From NCBI GenBank assembly GCA_024640745.1, contig JAHEEL010000112.1:1-7662 (forward strand): 7,662 bases of DNA. Reading direction: 5' to 3'. Under the pieces are notes generated by a model. It was not told where the DNA came from, ran no database searches, and saw only the letters and a list, made by a program, of their open reading frames with translations. Position numbers and translations under genes: made by a program. This document shows, one piece after another, positions 1-5,814 of the stretch. Each line of letters begins with the position of its first letter. The first letter of the stretch is position 1. The DNA is from Actinomycetes bacterium. GTDB lineage: Bacteria; Actinomycetota; Acidimicrobiia; Spongiisociales; UBA5794.

Positions 1-166
1 CCTCGCGGCCGATGATGTCCTCGGCCGTGATGCCGCGGCGGTGATCGACGCGCAGGACGTCCTCGGCGAAGAGAGCGGGGAACCCGCTCGGATCGTTGGT
101 GTTGACCAGGGCGACCATTCGAGAGGCGAGCTGGGTCGCGAGATTCTCGCCAACCTGGGCGGACAT
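1..166 (-). CDS. SnoaL/NTF2-like small protein, N-terminal part (runs off left edge)
   Basis: Leftward gene; 55 codons are visible and the 3' end lies outside the window. The protein begins MSAQVGENLA and continues through LVNTNDPSGFPALFAEDV to VDHRRG (residues 40-45). A helix, then an 'xxFxxLFAEDVxxxDHRR' segment, resembles the start of SnoaL/NTF2-like alpha+beta domains, including those at the C-terminus of some actinobacterial cyclase/ATPase regulators. Such folds serve as small-molecule enzymes or ligand-binding domains; nothing here shows which. The start is well defined: an in-frame TAG lies only four codons upstream (176-178), leaving ATG at 164-166 as the first start. No Shine-Dalgarno sequence precedes it, but a TAnnnT box sits six bases upstream, suggesting a leaderless mRNA. 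That a gene starts here is fairly sure; the family is a guess from a short fragment. Confidence 0.6.
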   Translation of the reverse strand, partial: MSAQVGENLATQLASRMVALVNTNDPSGFPALFAEDVLRVDHRRGITAEDIIGRE

Positions 167-172
167 GGCCGA

Positions 173-178
173 AGTCTA
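173..178 (-). promoter_or_regulatory. Candidate -10 box (TAGACT) for a leaderless transcript
   Basis: On the minus strand, TAGACT matches the actinobacterial TAnnnT -10 pattern. It is followed by six bases (TCGGCC) and then the ATG at 166, which would place transcription initiation at or next to the A of the start codon. No Shine-Dalgarno sequence exists in this spacing. I see no good -35 hexamer at 17-18 bp. The TAG inside the box also closes the reading frame upstream. Confidence 0.35.
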
Positions 179-428
179 GAATCGCCGACTGCACGTCCCC
201 GGAACGAGATGCGTCGACTTCGGCGTCAGCCGCCGCGCATCGCACCCGATGGCTAGCTATACCAAGTTGCCACGCCACCCGATCACGCCACTCGCCCCTG
301 CCCGCAAAGTGCCGTTCGGGGGCACGCATATCGCTCAGACTCTCGCCACCCGCCGACCCGTCCGGGTTCGGCACGACTGGGCTCGGCCACCCACTCCATA
401 TTGCGCGTCGCTCGAGGCGAGGCTTGGC

Positions 429-512
429 AGCTGGCGGAGCCGAGTGTCATGCCGGATCCTGAACGGTGCGAGCGCTGTCGGAATACGTCGCTATGCGCGC
501 CTCCGATCCGGC
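429..512 (+). repeat. Degenerate dispersed repeat, copy A
   Basis: Begins with AGCTGGCGGAGCCG (429-442), then ATGCCGGATC (449-458), GCGAGCGCTG (468-477), TCGGA (478-482) and ATGCGCG (493-499). The first two blocks recur exactly at 1351-1364 and 1369-1378 (copy B). TGCCGGATCCTG (450-461) and GCGAGCGCTG recur at 7474-7485 and 7493-7502 (copy C). Copy A also holds an 8-bp inverted pair, GCCGGATC (451-458) and GATCCGGC (505-512), 46 bp apart. The blocks keep their order in all copies, with small indels between them. It could be remnants of one decayed gene or a non-autonomous intergenic element. Boundaries are approximate. Confidence 0.5.
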
Positions 513-588
513 GTTCTGGGGAAGGGTGCGATCGAGGGAGATCGGTCTCGCGTGCGGTGGCGTGCCATCGCGGCCGAATCGGGAAGGG

Positions 589-617
589 TCGACAACTCGT
601 CGACGCTTTGAGACAAT
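589..617 (+). promoter_or_regulatory. Candidate sigma-70-type promoter of the PPOX flavoprotein gene
   Basis: TCGACA (589-594, five of six matches to TTGACA), a 17-bp spacer, then GACAAT (612-617, four of six matches to TATAAT). Initiation near 624 would give a leader of about 20 bases, ending in the ribosome site AAGGGGA (634-640) in front of ATG 645. Three GTCGAC palindromes (588-593, 599-604, 619-624) touch the -35, the spacer and the start region. They could be operator half-sites or simply frequent GC-rich hexamers. Confidence 0.4.
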
Positions 618-644
618 CGTCGACAGCCAATCGAAGGGGAACCG

Positions 645-1271
645 ATGGCAGATCGAATCACAACCGTTGCCGAGCTCAGAGGGCACCTCGGAGAAGGGCA
701 CGCGGCGAACCTCGCGAAATCCATCGACCACATCGACGAGATGTGTACACGCTTCATCGCGCTGAGCCCGTTCCTTACCATCGCCAGCCGGAACGCAGCA
801 GGAAAGATGGATGTCTCGCCCAAAGGTGATCCGCCCGGGTTCGTCCATGTCCTTGACGACCACACGCTCGCCATTCCCGAACGACCTGGAAACCGCCGTT
901 GCGACACATACACGAACGTGCTCGAACACCCAGCCGTCGGACTCATCTTCTTGGTGCCCGGAATGGATGAGACGATGCGCGTCAACGGCACGGCGTCGCT
1001 CAGCGTCGCCTCGGACGTCTTGGAGCCCATGGCGATGCAGGGCAAGGTTCCGCCAATCGCGCTCCTGGTGCATGTCGAGGAGGCCTTCATCCACTGCGGG
1101 AAAGCACCCAAGCGGGCGCGCCTGTGGGACCCGGATTCGCGCATCGAACGATCCACGTATCCGTCGATGGGCGAGGTCGTGCACTGCCACGCCGGGTTGG
1201 GTGAGCGCGGCATCCCGGTCGAGACGGCGATCGAGATCGCTCAGGACGACTACGAGAACAACGTCTACTGA
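645..1271 (+). CDS. PPOX-type FMN-dependent flavoprotein (MSMEG_1061/DR2398-like)
   Basis: 208 residues, a full-length member of the pyridoxamine 5'-phosphate oxidase-like split-barrel flavoproteins, probably of the subgroup annotated MSMEG_1061 / PPOX_FMN_DR2398. Family members bind FMN (some actinobacterial relatives bind F420 or haem) and carry out cytoplasmic redox reactions; the substrate of this subgroup is unknown to me. Supporting segments: SPFLTIASRN..GKMDVSPKGD (41-62), the first barrel strands; IPERPGNRRCDT (78-88), probable flavin-phosphate contact with Arg84/Arg85; NVLEHPAVGLIFLVPG (91-106); MRVNG (111-115); HVEEAFIHCGKAPKRARLW (143-161), typical of the C-terminal half. ATG is preceded by AAGGGGA (634-640) at good spacing, with a candidate promoter just upstream. 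It is a lone gene, convergent with the MaoC gene and bracketed by repeat copies A and B. Family assignment is strong, function open. Confidence 0.9.
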   Translation: MADRITTVAELRGHLGEGHAANLAKSIDHIDEMCTRFIALSPFLTIASRNAAGKMDVSPKGDPPGFVHVLDDHTLAIPERPGNRRCDTYTNVLEHPAVGLIFLVPGMDETMRVNGTASLSVASDVLEPMAMQGKVPPIALLVHVEEAFIHCGKAPKRARLWDPDSRIERSTYPSMGEVVHCHAGLGERGIPVETAIEIAQDDYENNVY

Positions 1272-1272
1272 A

Positions 1273-1336
1273 CTCCCGCGACAGCGGGTGAGGTCGACGT
1301 CGGTCCGGGACCATCGATGGCGATCACCGTCGGTGA
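1273..1336 (+). terminator. Cluster of small dyads just after the PPOX gene, possible terminator
   Basis: Directly after the stop codon: CCCGC/GCGGG (1275-1279/1284-1288, loop GACA), then GGTCC-G-GGACC (1302-1312), then TCACCG-T-CGGTGA (1324-1336). No T-run follows any of them. The first could be a weak U-less terminator. The latter two have one-base centres and look more like protein-binding palindromes than RNA hairpins. Confidence 0.25.
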
Positions 1337-1350
1337 CCGGTGGCTCTGCA

Positions 1351-1420
1351 AGCTGGCGGAGCCGCTCGATGCCGGATCACGCGCGAGTCGGAGGACTTTT
1401 TGGAGAGCCGACATGCGCGT
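1351..1420 (+). repeat. Degenerate dispersed repeat, copy B
   Basis: Shares with copy A, in the same order and orientation: AGCTGGCGGAGCCG (1351-1364), ATGCCGGATC (1369-1378), GCGAG (1383-1387), TCGGA (1388-1392) and ATGCGCG (1413-1419). Spacings differ by a few bases. Weak similarity continues to a GAACCGGG stretch near 1440. It starts 80 bp after the PPOX stop codon. The 14-mer plus 10-mer at nearly the same spacing is hard to get by chance in 7.7 kb. Confidence 0.5.
1379..1420. terminator. Long hairpin in the convergent intergenic region, possible bidirectional terminator
   Basis: Arms 1379-1391 and 1408-1420 pair at 12 of 13 positions: eleven Watson-Crick, one G-T, one A-A mismatch. The 16-base loop contains TTTTT (1397-1401). 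It lies between the stops of two convergent genes (1271 and 1499), where a shared terminator would be expected. There is no T-run after either arm, so intrinsic termination would have to be of the U-less kind. The 3' arm overlaps the ATGCGCG block of repeat copy B. Confidence 0.4.
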
Positions 1421-1498
1421 CCTGACGTCCATCCGAACCGGGCGCCGGGTCCGTCTCAGACTTGCCTGGGGGGTGCGGTCGCGATTCTAGGCTAGCGA

Positions 1499-1990
1499 TC
1501 AGCTCGACGAGGGTGTCGTCGCCATCATGAAGGCCACGCGGATCCGGAGGACGGGGTCGTCGTGGCGATCGACGAGGTCCACCTCGGCGGTGACGATGCC
1601 ACGGCCGGGCTTGGAGCTCAGCCGCTTCTCGACAACGACCAACCGGACTCGTACATGCTCGCCGGGTCGGAGCGGCTTGGGGAACTGCACGTGCCAGTCA
1701 AAGCCCCCGAGAAACGCCCACTCAGCGCCCGGCGCGTTCAGGATTGCGTGAACTGAGAGATAGTGGAGACTGATCGTGTATCCACCGGATGCCACGAGAC
1801 CGCCGAGCGGGGACGCGTCGCCGATGTTCGGGTCGGTGTGCATCGGCCAGGGGTCGAATCGTTGCCCGTAGGCGATCAGCTCCTCTTCGTCGGCAACCTG
1901 CTCGCTCCCCCAGTAGGTGCGCCCTAACTCGATGTCCTCGAAGTAGACGGTTCCCTCGCCACTGGTGGATGTCCGCTCGGGTTGTGTCAT
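1499..1990 (-). CDS. MaoC-family (R)-hydratase-like hotdog protein
   Basis: 163 residues, the usual length of a stand-alone single-hotdog MaoC-like dehydratase. Family members hydrate trans-2-enoyl-CoA or related acyl-CoA thioesters, generally as homodimers in the cytoplasm. The signature is RFDPWPMHTDP (44-54): Asp46 and His51 match the catalytic Asp/His pair of (R)-specific enoyl-CoA hydratases. It is followed by the GGLVASGG turn (63-70), FPKPLRPGEHV (103-113) in the second half of the fold, and the closing strands GIVTAEVDLV (131-140). ATG 1990 has a good ribosome site, GAGAGGAA, six bases upstream. The SDR gene ends 97 bp upstream on the same strand, so co-transcription is plausible, with hydratase and ketone/alcohol steps on related substrates (inference). 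Both catalytic residues are intact; the true substrate is unknown. Confidence 0.88.
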   Translation of the reverse strand: MTQPERTSTSGEGTVYFEDIELGRTYWGSEQVADEEELIAYGQRFDPWPMHTDPNIGDASPLGGLVASGGYTISLHYLSVHAILNAPGAEWAFLGGFDWHVQFPKPLRPGEHVRVRLVVVEKRLSSKPGRGIVTAEVDLVDRHDDPVLRIRVAFMMATTPSSS

Positions 1991-2014
1991 GGCTGGTTCC
2001 TCTCGTCTCGGTCA

Positions 2015-2030
2015 CTCGACGATCGATGAG
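2015..2030. promoter_or_regulatory. Imperfect 16-bp palindrome upstream of the MaoC gene
   Basis: CTCGACGATCGATGAG pairs with itself at all but two symmetric positions. It sits 24 bp before the MaoC start, between SDR and MaoC. Size and symmetry fit a dimeric repressor site. GATC/CGAT-rich palindromes also arise by chance in GC-rich DNA. Confidence 0.2.
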
Positions 2031-2088
2031 GGCAGTGTCCCGCCCTGCATGTCGCGGGCTGGGGGCTAGCTTCGCCGTCGCTGGGACC

Positions 2089-2823
2089 TCACGCTTCCAC
2101 GATCTTCTCGGCGAAGCTCTGGTACGCCCTGCCGTACGGTCGTGCGCTGGGGTCCGGGAACAGATGGAAGTCGCCGGCCTGCAGTGCGGCGATCATGGCG
2201 TCGCCGACCATCGATGGGGGAACGGCAATCTCCTGGAGTCCGGCGGTGTTCGCCATGTCGCTGGCAACCGCTCCCGGGTGGATGCTGAGAACCTGGGTTC
2301 CTTGTTGACCGAGCAACTCGCGTAATGCTTGGGTGATGGAGTAGGCGGCCGCCTTGGACGCGGAGTACAGCGCGAAGTCCGTGAAGCACGTGATCGATGC
2401 GACAGAGTTGAGTTGCACGAAGGCTCCGCCACCATTTGCTCGCAGTACCGGCGCGAACGCCTGGGCCATGCGGATCAGGCCGCGGACGTTGGTCTCCATC
2501 TCGTACTCGAGCACCTCGATGGCATCTTCGGAGAGCGGTGTGGCATTCCTCAGGACACCGGCGCTATTCACCACCAGCTCAACGTCATCGGCCATCTCGG
2601 CAGCAGCGATGACGGTGACCGGCTCGGCCAGATCGGTTCGGACCGGTACCACCTTGTCGCCGTAGGCCGCCACCAACGGTGCCGCCGAATCCAATTTTCG
2701 AACGGCCGCATAAACCTTTGCCACTCCGTGTTGCACGCACGACTCGACGATCGCCCGCCCGATCCCACGATTGGCCCCCGTGACCAACACCGTCTTGCCC
2801 CGAACGTCAAAACTCACTGTCAT
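2089..2823 (-). CDS. Classical short-chain dehydrogenase/reductase (SDR)
   Basis: 244 residues, normal length for classical SDRs, which oxidise or reduce alcohol/carbonyl groups with NAD(P). Rossmann motif TGANRGIG (15-22); Asp64 in RTDL (62-65), the adenine-ring contact; NSAG (86-89), a common variant of NNAG; Asn112 in the fourth helix; catalytic Ser140, Tyr153 and Lys157 (YSASK, 153-157), with Ser exactly 13 residues before Tyr as expected; HPGAVASDM (182-190) after the active site. Arg42-Lys43 after the second strand, with no acidic residue there, favours NADPH over NADH (inference). ATG 2823 follows GGAGAGGGA; the GGAG core is seven bases upstream. All catalytic residues are present, so it should be active. 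The substrate cannot be read from sequence; MaoC follows on the same strand. Confidence 0.92.
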   Translation of the reverse strand: MTVSFDVRGKTVLVTGANRGIGRAIVESCVQHGVAKVYAAVRKLDSAAPLVAAYGDKVVPVRTDLAEPVTVIAAAEMADDVELVVNSAGVLRNATPLSEDAIEVLEYEMETNVRGLIRMAQAFAPVLRANGGGAFVQLNSVASITCFTDFALYSASKAAAYSITQALRELLGQQGTQVLSIHPGAVASDMANTAGLQEIAVPPSMVGDAMIAALQAGDFHLFPDPSARPYGRAYQSFAEKIVEA

Positions 2824-2844
2824 CGTCCCTCTCCGCTACTCGGA

Positions 2845-2877
2845 GCAGCCAACCGGACATCACATCTCGTTGGCTGC
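2845..2877. promoter_or_regulatory. 9-bp perfect inverted repeat between the regulator and SDR genes
   Basis: GCAGCCAAC (2845-2853) and GTTGGCTGC (2869-2877) are exact inverse complements with a 15-base loop. The dyad starts 21 bp upstream of the SDR start and 106 bp after the regulator stop. It could be a 5'-leader hairpin, an operator, or a U-less terminator of the regulator gene. A smaller ACCCC/GGGGT dyad lies at 2934-2951, closer to that stop. I see no convincing -10/-35 pair for the SDR in this 160-bp gap. Confidence 0.35.
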
Positions 2878-2983
2878 GGCGACACCACGGGATCGTCGCG
2901 TTGCCCGCCTCGGCGAAACAACGCCAGCTCGCAACCCCATCCCAGAGGGGTGTCAGATGAGTTGTTGGAGCGTCGGGCATCGG

Positions 2984-5659
2984 TCACGTCTTGGCTGGTG
3001 ATTGATCCTCGATTGACAGGCTGCTCAACCACGCGAGGGCCTCGTCGAGGAGTTGTCGAAGGGTCGTCGCGATGAGCGGATCACCTGCTGTGAGCCCGAT
3101 CCGGTCACGGAGCTGACGGTAGATGATCGTGACATAGAAGCCGTGGGTCGGGATCGGCGCACGGCGCACGGCGGTCAGCCATCGGCGTGCCCGGTCGAGG
3201 TCTCCGCGCGCCCAGGCGAGTGTCGCGAGCGGTACGAGAAGATCCGGAAGGGGTTCTTCCCCAGCGGAAGTCGCGGAACCGATGGTGCGCGTGATCGACG
3301 CCCGTGCAGCCTCGACGTCACCTGCTGCCGCCGACGCGCAACTCGCGACCGCAAGGTATGGCCACGAGATCGGCCGGGAGCCCTCGACGTCCTGGAGCAG
3401 CTGTGTCACACGTGCGGCCGCATCTTGCGACGCCGCTGGCTCGCCGAGCACGTGAACGCCCACATCGACAAGGTCGCAGATCCAGCTCGCATAGTCATGT
3501 GCCGACCGTGCTTGGAGCCGTCGTCGGAGAGTAACGATCTCCTCGGCCGCAGCGTCGATACGGCCGCTACCGGCAAGTATTCCGCAGCGGAACGCCAAGG
3601 CGTACTCGGACATCACCTCAGATCCCCCCGATCGTGCCGTGGCGACCGCCTCGTCGACCTGCTTCAGTGCCGACTCGATGTCACGGACACCCCTTATCGT
3701 TGCCAAGTAGCTGAGCGCAACCGTCAAAGCCTCCCAGTGGTCGTGCTCGCGGAGCGGCACCACCGCAGACTTGAAGTGAGACTCCATCAGCTCCGGCTGT
3801 CGCGCCGGAAGACACGCCGAGGCAGCGACCACCATGAGCATTGCCCGCTGCTCGTCGGTGAGTGGGAGCCCAGTGAGGTACGTCGCGATCCGTTCGACGA
3901 CTGCTGCTGCTTGGGCGCTGTGCTCGACGTTGTACGCAAACGTCAAGCCTGCCAACAGCAGACTCAGCTCGTCGAGCGCACCGTCGGTCGCGAGCTGATC
4001 CTCGACCGCACGGTGGTCCGCATAGTGCACGATTCCCCAATGCGCAGCATCGGTCGAGTTGAACCACTCCTCGCGGGTTCGCCCGGTGATCTCTCCGAGC
4101 ACCCAGGCACGGTGACGCTCCATGTACCTGGGCCCGTCATGTTCGGCCCATCTCTCGCGAGCGAACAGCTTGATCGTCTCCAACAGTCGATGTCGTCCGT
4201 CGTCGCTGCGGCTCACCAGCCCACGGTCCACGAGCCCTCCCAGGAGGCGAACCGGTGACGTGGCGCGGGCCGGCCAGACGCCCTCCAAGTCGTCGATGTC
4301 GAAGCCCGCCGGGAAGGCGGCCGCTTGCAGCAGCAGGTCCCTTTCGGACGAATTGAGCATCTGCCACGAGTCCTGCACGACCGCCAGCAGGCTCGCCTGT
4401 CGACTGTGCGATCCCCGACGGTGGCGTGACAGCAACTCGAATCGCTGATCGAGACGGTCCGCCAACTCCTCTAGCCTCATGTGAGGGAGCTGGGCAGCGG
4501 CGAGCTCGATCGACAGCGGCAGGCCGTCGAGTGCGTCGCAGACTCCCGCCACCCGTGCAACATCACTCCGATCGATCGTGACTCCCACTCGCTCGGCCGA
4601 TGAGATGAACAACTCCACGGCCGGCGAGGCAGCACTCTCTGCGACTTCAAGCGGCTCGACCCGCAGTTGCTGCTCGCCGAACAACTCCAACGGCTCACGA
4701 CTCGTCGCCACGATCCGTGGCTCCACGGTGCCGGTCAACACGGCATCGACAACCTCGGCGACCTCGTCGGTGACGTGCTCGCAGTTGTCCAACACGATCA
4801 CCAATCGGCGTCGCCGAAGCGCCTCAACCATCGCGCCGAGCAGGTCGCTCCCAGCAACGTGGAGGCCCGTTGCGGCAGCGATTGCCGTCACCACGTCGGC
4901 CGCGCCGCTCGCCGGGACGAGGTCGACGAACCAGACACCATCGGCGGCCTCGTCGACGAGTTCTGCGGCCGCTGCCACCGCCAGTCGGGTCTTGCCCGTT
5001 CCACCGATCCCCAGCAGCGTGACGAGCCGATGCTCGGACACAAGCTTGACGACCTGGTCGACGGCCGCGCCACGACCCAGCAGCAGGGTGCGCTCCACCG
5101 GGAGGTTGTGGCGAACAACGTCCAGAGTCCGCAGCGGAGGGAAGACTCCGGCGTTCAGCTGCCACAGTCGCTCCGGAGCCCCGAGGTCCTTGAGGCGGTG
5201 CTCCCCGAGATCGATCAACTGCTCGGTGCCGACAATCGACGCACACGCCATGGAGAGCACCACCTGCCCACCGTGGGCGGCCGACATGATCCGGGCCGCA
5301 CGGTTGACGGCCGAGCCGAAGTAGTCGCCATCACGTTCGCGTCCCTCACCGACATGAACGCCCACACGCACCGAAAGCGGCTCCGGTGTCGGCCAATCAT
5401 GCGCAGCCAGACGCGCCTGGACCGCAAGTGCCGAGCGACACGCCCCAGCCGGCGATTCAAACGCTACCGCAAACGCGTCACCCGCCGTGGAGAAGACGTA
5501 ACCACCCTCAGCACCCACGCACGAACGCAGAATCTCGTCATGCGACGCGAGAGCAACATTCATCGCGTCATCGTCACGCTCCCACAACCGCGTCGATCCC
5601 ACGATGTCGGTGAACACAAAGGCCACCGTCCCCGACGGCGCCTCCACCCCCTGAACCAT
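2984..5659 (-). CDS. Class III nucleotidyl cyclase-STAND ATPase regulator with helical repeats
   Basis: 891 residues from ATG 5659. The frame stays open to 5833, but the extra 58 residues are Arg-rich and unlike the family, which normally starts a few residues before 'GTVxFxFTDIVGST'. Domains: (1) class III cyclase, about 10-170, with FTDIVGST (metal Asp18), GD at 60-61 (metal Asp61), and DYFGSAVNRAAR (Asp112 for the base, Asn119, Arg123). The usual adenine-contact Lys is Ser57 in FSTAGD. (2) STAND/NB-ARC-like ATPase, about 190-420: Walker A GIGGTGKT (217-224), Walker B LVIVLD (286-291), ATSREPL (318-324), GLPL (379-382). (3) Winged-helix-like segment, about 430-505. (4) TPR-like helices, about 560-880, probably for ligand or partner binding. 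No LuxR or OmpR DNA-binding domain, signal peptide or membrane segment is seen. It may therefore signal by nucleotide or partner contact. GGCGGG directly touches the ATG, so the ribosome site is poor; GACACT six bases upstream may allow a leaderless start. Confidence 0.9.
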   Translation of the reverse strand: MVQGVEAPSGTVAFVFTDIVGSTRLWERDDDAMNVALASHDEILRSCVGAEGGYVFSTAGDAFAVAFESPAGACRSALAVQARLAAHDWPTPEPLSVRVGVHVGEGRERDGDYFGSAVNRAARIMSAAHGGQVVLSMACASIVGTEQLIDLGEHRLKDLGAPERLWQLNAGVFPPLRTLDVVRHNLPVERTLLLGRGAAVDQVVKLVSEHRLVTLLGIGGTGKTRLAVAAAAELVDEAADGVWFVDLVPASGAADVVTAIAAATGLHVAGSDLLGAMVEALRRRRLVIVLDNCEHVTDEVAEVVDAVLTGTVEPRIVATSREPLELFGEQQLRVEPLEVAESAASPAVELFISSAERVGVTIDRSDVARVAGVCDALDGLPLSIELAAAQLPHMRLEELADRLDQRFELLSRHRRGSHSRQASLLAVVQDSWQMLNSSERDLLLQAAAFPAGFDIDDLEGVWPARATSPVRLLGGLVDRGLVSRSDDGRHRLLETIKLFARERWAEHDGPRYMERHRAWVLGEITGRTREEWFNSTDAAHWGIVHYADHRAVEDQLATDGALDELSLLLAGLTFAYNVEHSAQAAAVVERIATYLTGLPLTDEQRAMLMVVAASACLPARQPELMESHFKSAVVPLREHDHWEALTVALSYLATIRGVRDIESALKQVDEAVATARSGGSEVMSEYALAFRCGILAGSGRIDAAAEEIVTLRRRLQARSAHDYASWICDLVDVGVHVLGEPAASQDAAARVTQLLQDVEGSRPISWPYLAVASCASAAAGDVEAARASITRTIGSATSAGEEPLPDLLVPLATLAWARGDLDRARRWLTAVRRAPIPTHGFYVTIIYRQLRDRIGLTAGDPLIATTLRQLLDEALAWLSSLSIEDQSPAKT

Positions 5660-5701
5660 CCCGCCAGTGTCGCACGCCCGACCACGACCATTCGACGGCC
5701 A

Positions 5702-5717
5702 CAACGAGGACTCGTTG
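5702..5717. promoter_or_regulatory. 16-bp palindrome, candidate operator upstream of the regulator
   Basis: CAACGAG-GA-CTCGTTG: two perfect 7-bp arms around a 2-bp centre. It lies 42 bp upstream of the regulator start, where a promoter is expected. The 2-base centre is too small for a stable RNA hairpin, so a dimeric DNA-binding protein is the more natural reading. Which protein is unknown; the adjacent regulator itself shows no DNA-binding domain. Confidence 0.4.
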
Positions 5718-5783
5718 CGGCGGATACCCGAGCGAGGAATCGGGGCGGTTCGATTGGACCACGAGTCCAGCGTCGTCTTCTGT

Positions 5784-5814
5784 TCGTCGGCGCGTCGAAG
5801 ATCGCCGCCGACGA
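5784..5814. other. Stable hairpin in the divergent spacer
   Basis: TCGTCGGCG (5784-5792) and CGCCGACGA (5806-5814) form nine perfect pairs with a 13-base loop. It is 125 bp from the regulator start and more than 330 bp from the rightward gene. No T-run follows on either strand. It could end a short transcript, be part of a small RNA, or be chance in GC-rich DNA. Confidence 0.3.

Larger units (their letters stand above)
167..644. other. Gene-poor region with hairpins, repeat copy A and a promoter
   Basis: This 478-bp stretch separates two divergent genes. Open frames exist (for example 249-611, plus) but lack a ribosome site and any recognisable protein, so I do not call them. Structures seen: a hairpin at 309-325 (GTGCC/GGCAC arms, 7-base loop); a hairpin at 352-372 with eight pairs, one bulged T and a 4-base loop; repeat copy A from 429; a candidate promoter at 589-617. 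A minus-strand extended -10-like TGGTATAGC lies at 256-264 and could give the leftmost gene a second, leadered start. The region could hold a decayed gene or small RNA; neither is shown. Confidence 0.5.

Noticed and set aside
363..375. GGGTTCGGCAC resembling a tRNA T-arm; a similar GGTTCGATT at 5747-5755
   Set aside because: No matching T-stem, anticodon arm or acceptor stem around either site.
249..611. 120-codon plus-strand open frame between the left gene and the PPOX gene
   Set aside because: No ribosome site before ATG 249, mixed third positions, no recognisable protein, and it crosses repeat copy A and the candidate promoter.
466..765. Plus-strand frame starting MRALSEYVAM
   Set aside because: The first 30 residues look protein-like and overlap copy A, but the frame continues inside the PPOX gene in another phase, where it is only a shadow. 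Kept as part of the repeat finding.
447..1190. Long minus-strand open frames (447-1190, 491-1213) opposite the PPOX gene
   Set aside because: Composition typical of antisense frames in GC-rich DNA; the plus-strand PPOX protein is unmistakable.
1376..1440. GGAGAGCCG-ATGCG-like string reminiscent of group II intron domain V
   Set aside because: The second strand and conserved GAAA loop of domain V are missing and there is no reverse transcriptase; more simply explained as part of hairpin/repeat B.
2039..2058. CCCGC/GCGGG dyad after the SDR stop as a terminator
   Set aside because: Five pairs, 10-base loop and no T-run: too weak to call.
3053..4258. 401-codon plus-strand open frame, and 385 codons at 4667-5824
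   Set aside because: Both lie antisense to the cyclase/ATPase gene, are Arg/His/Pro-rich and have no domain motifs.
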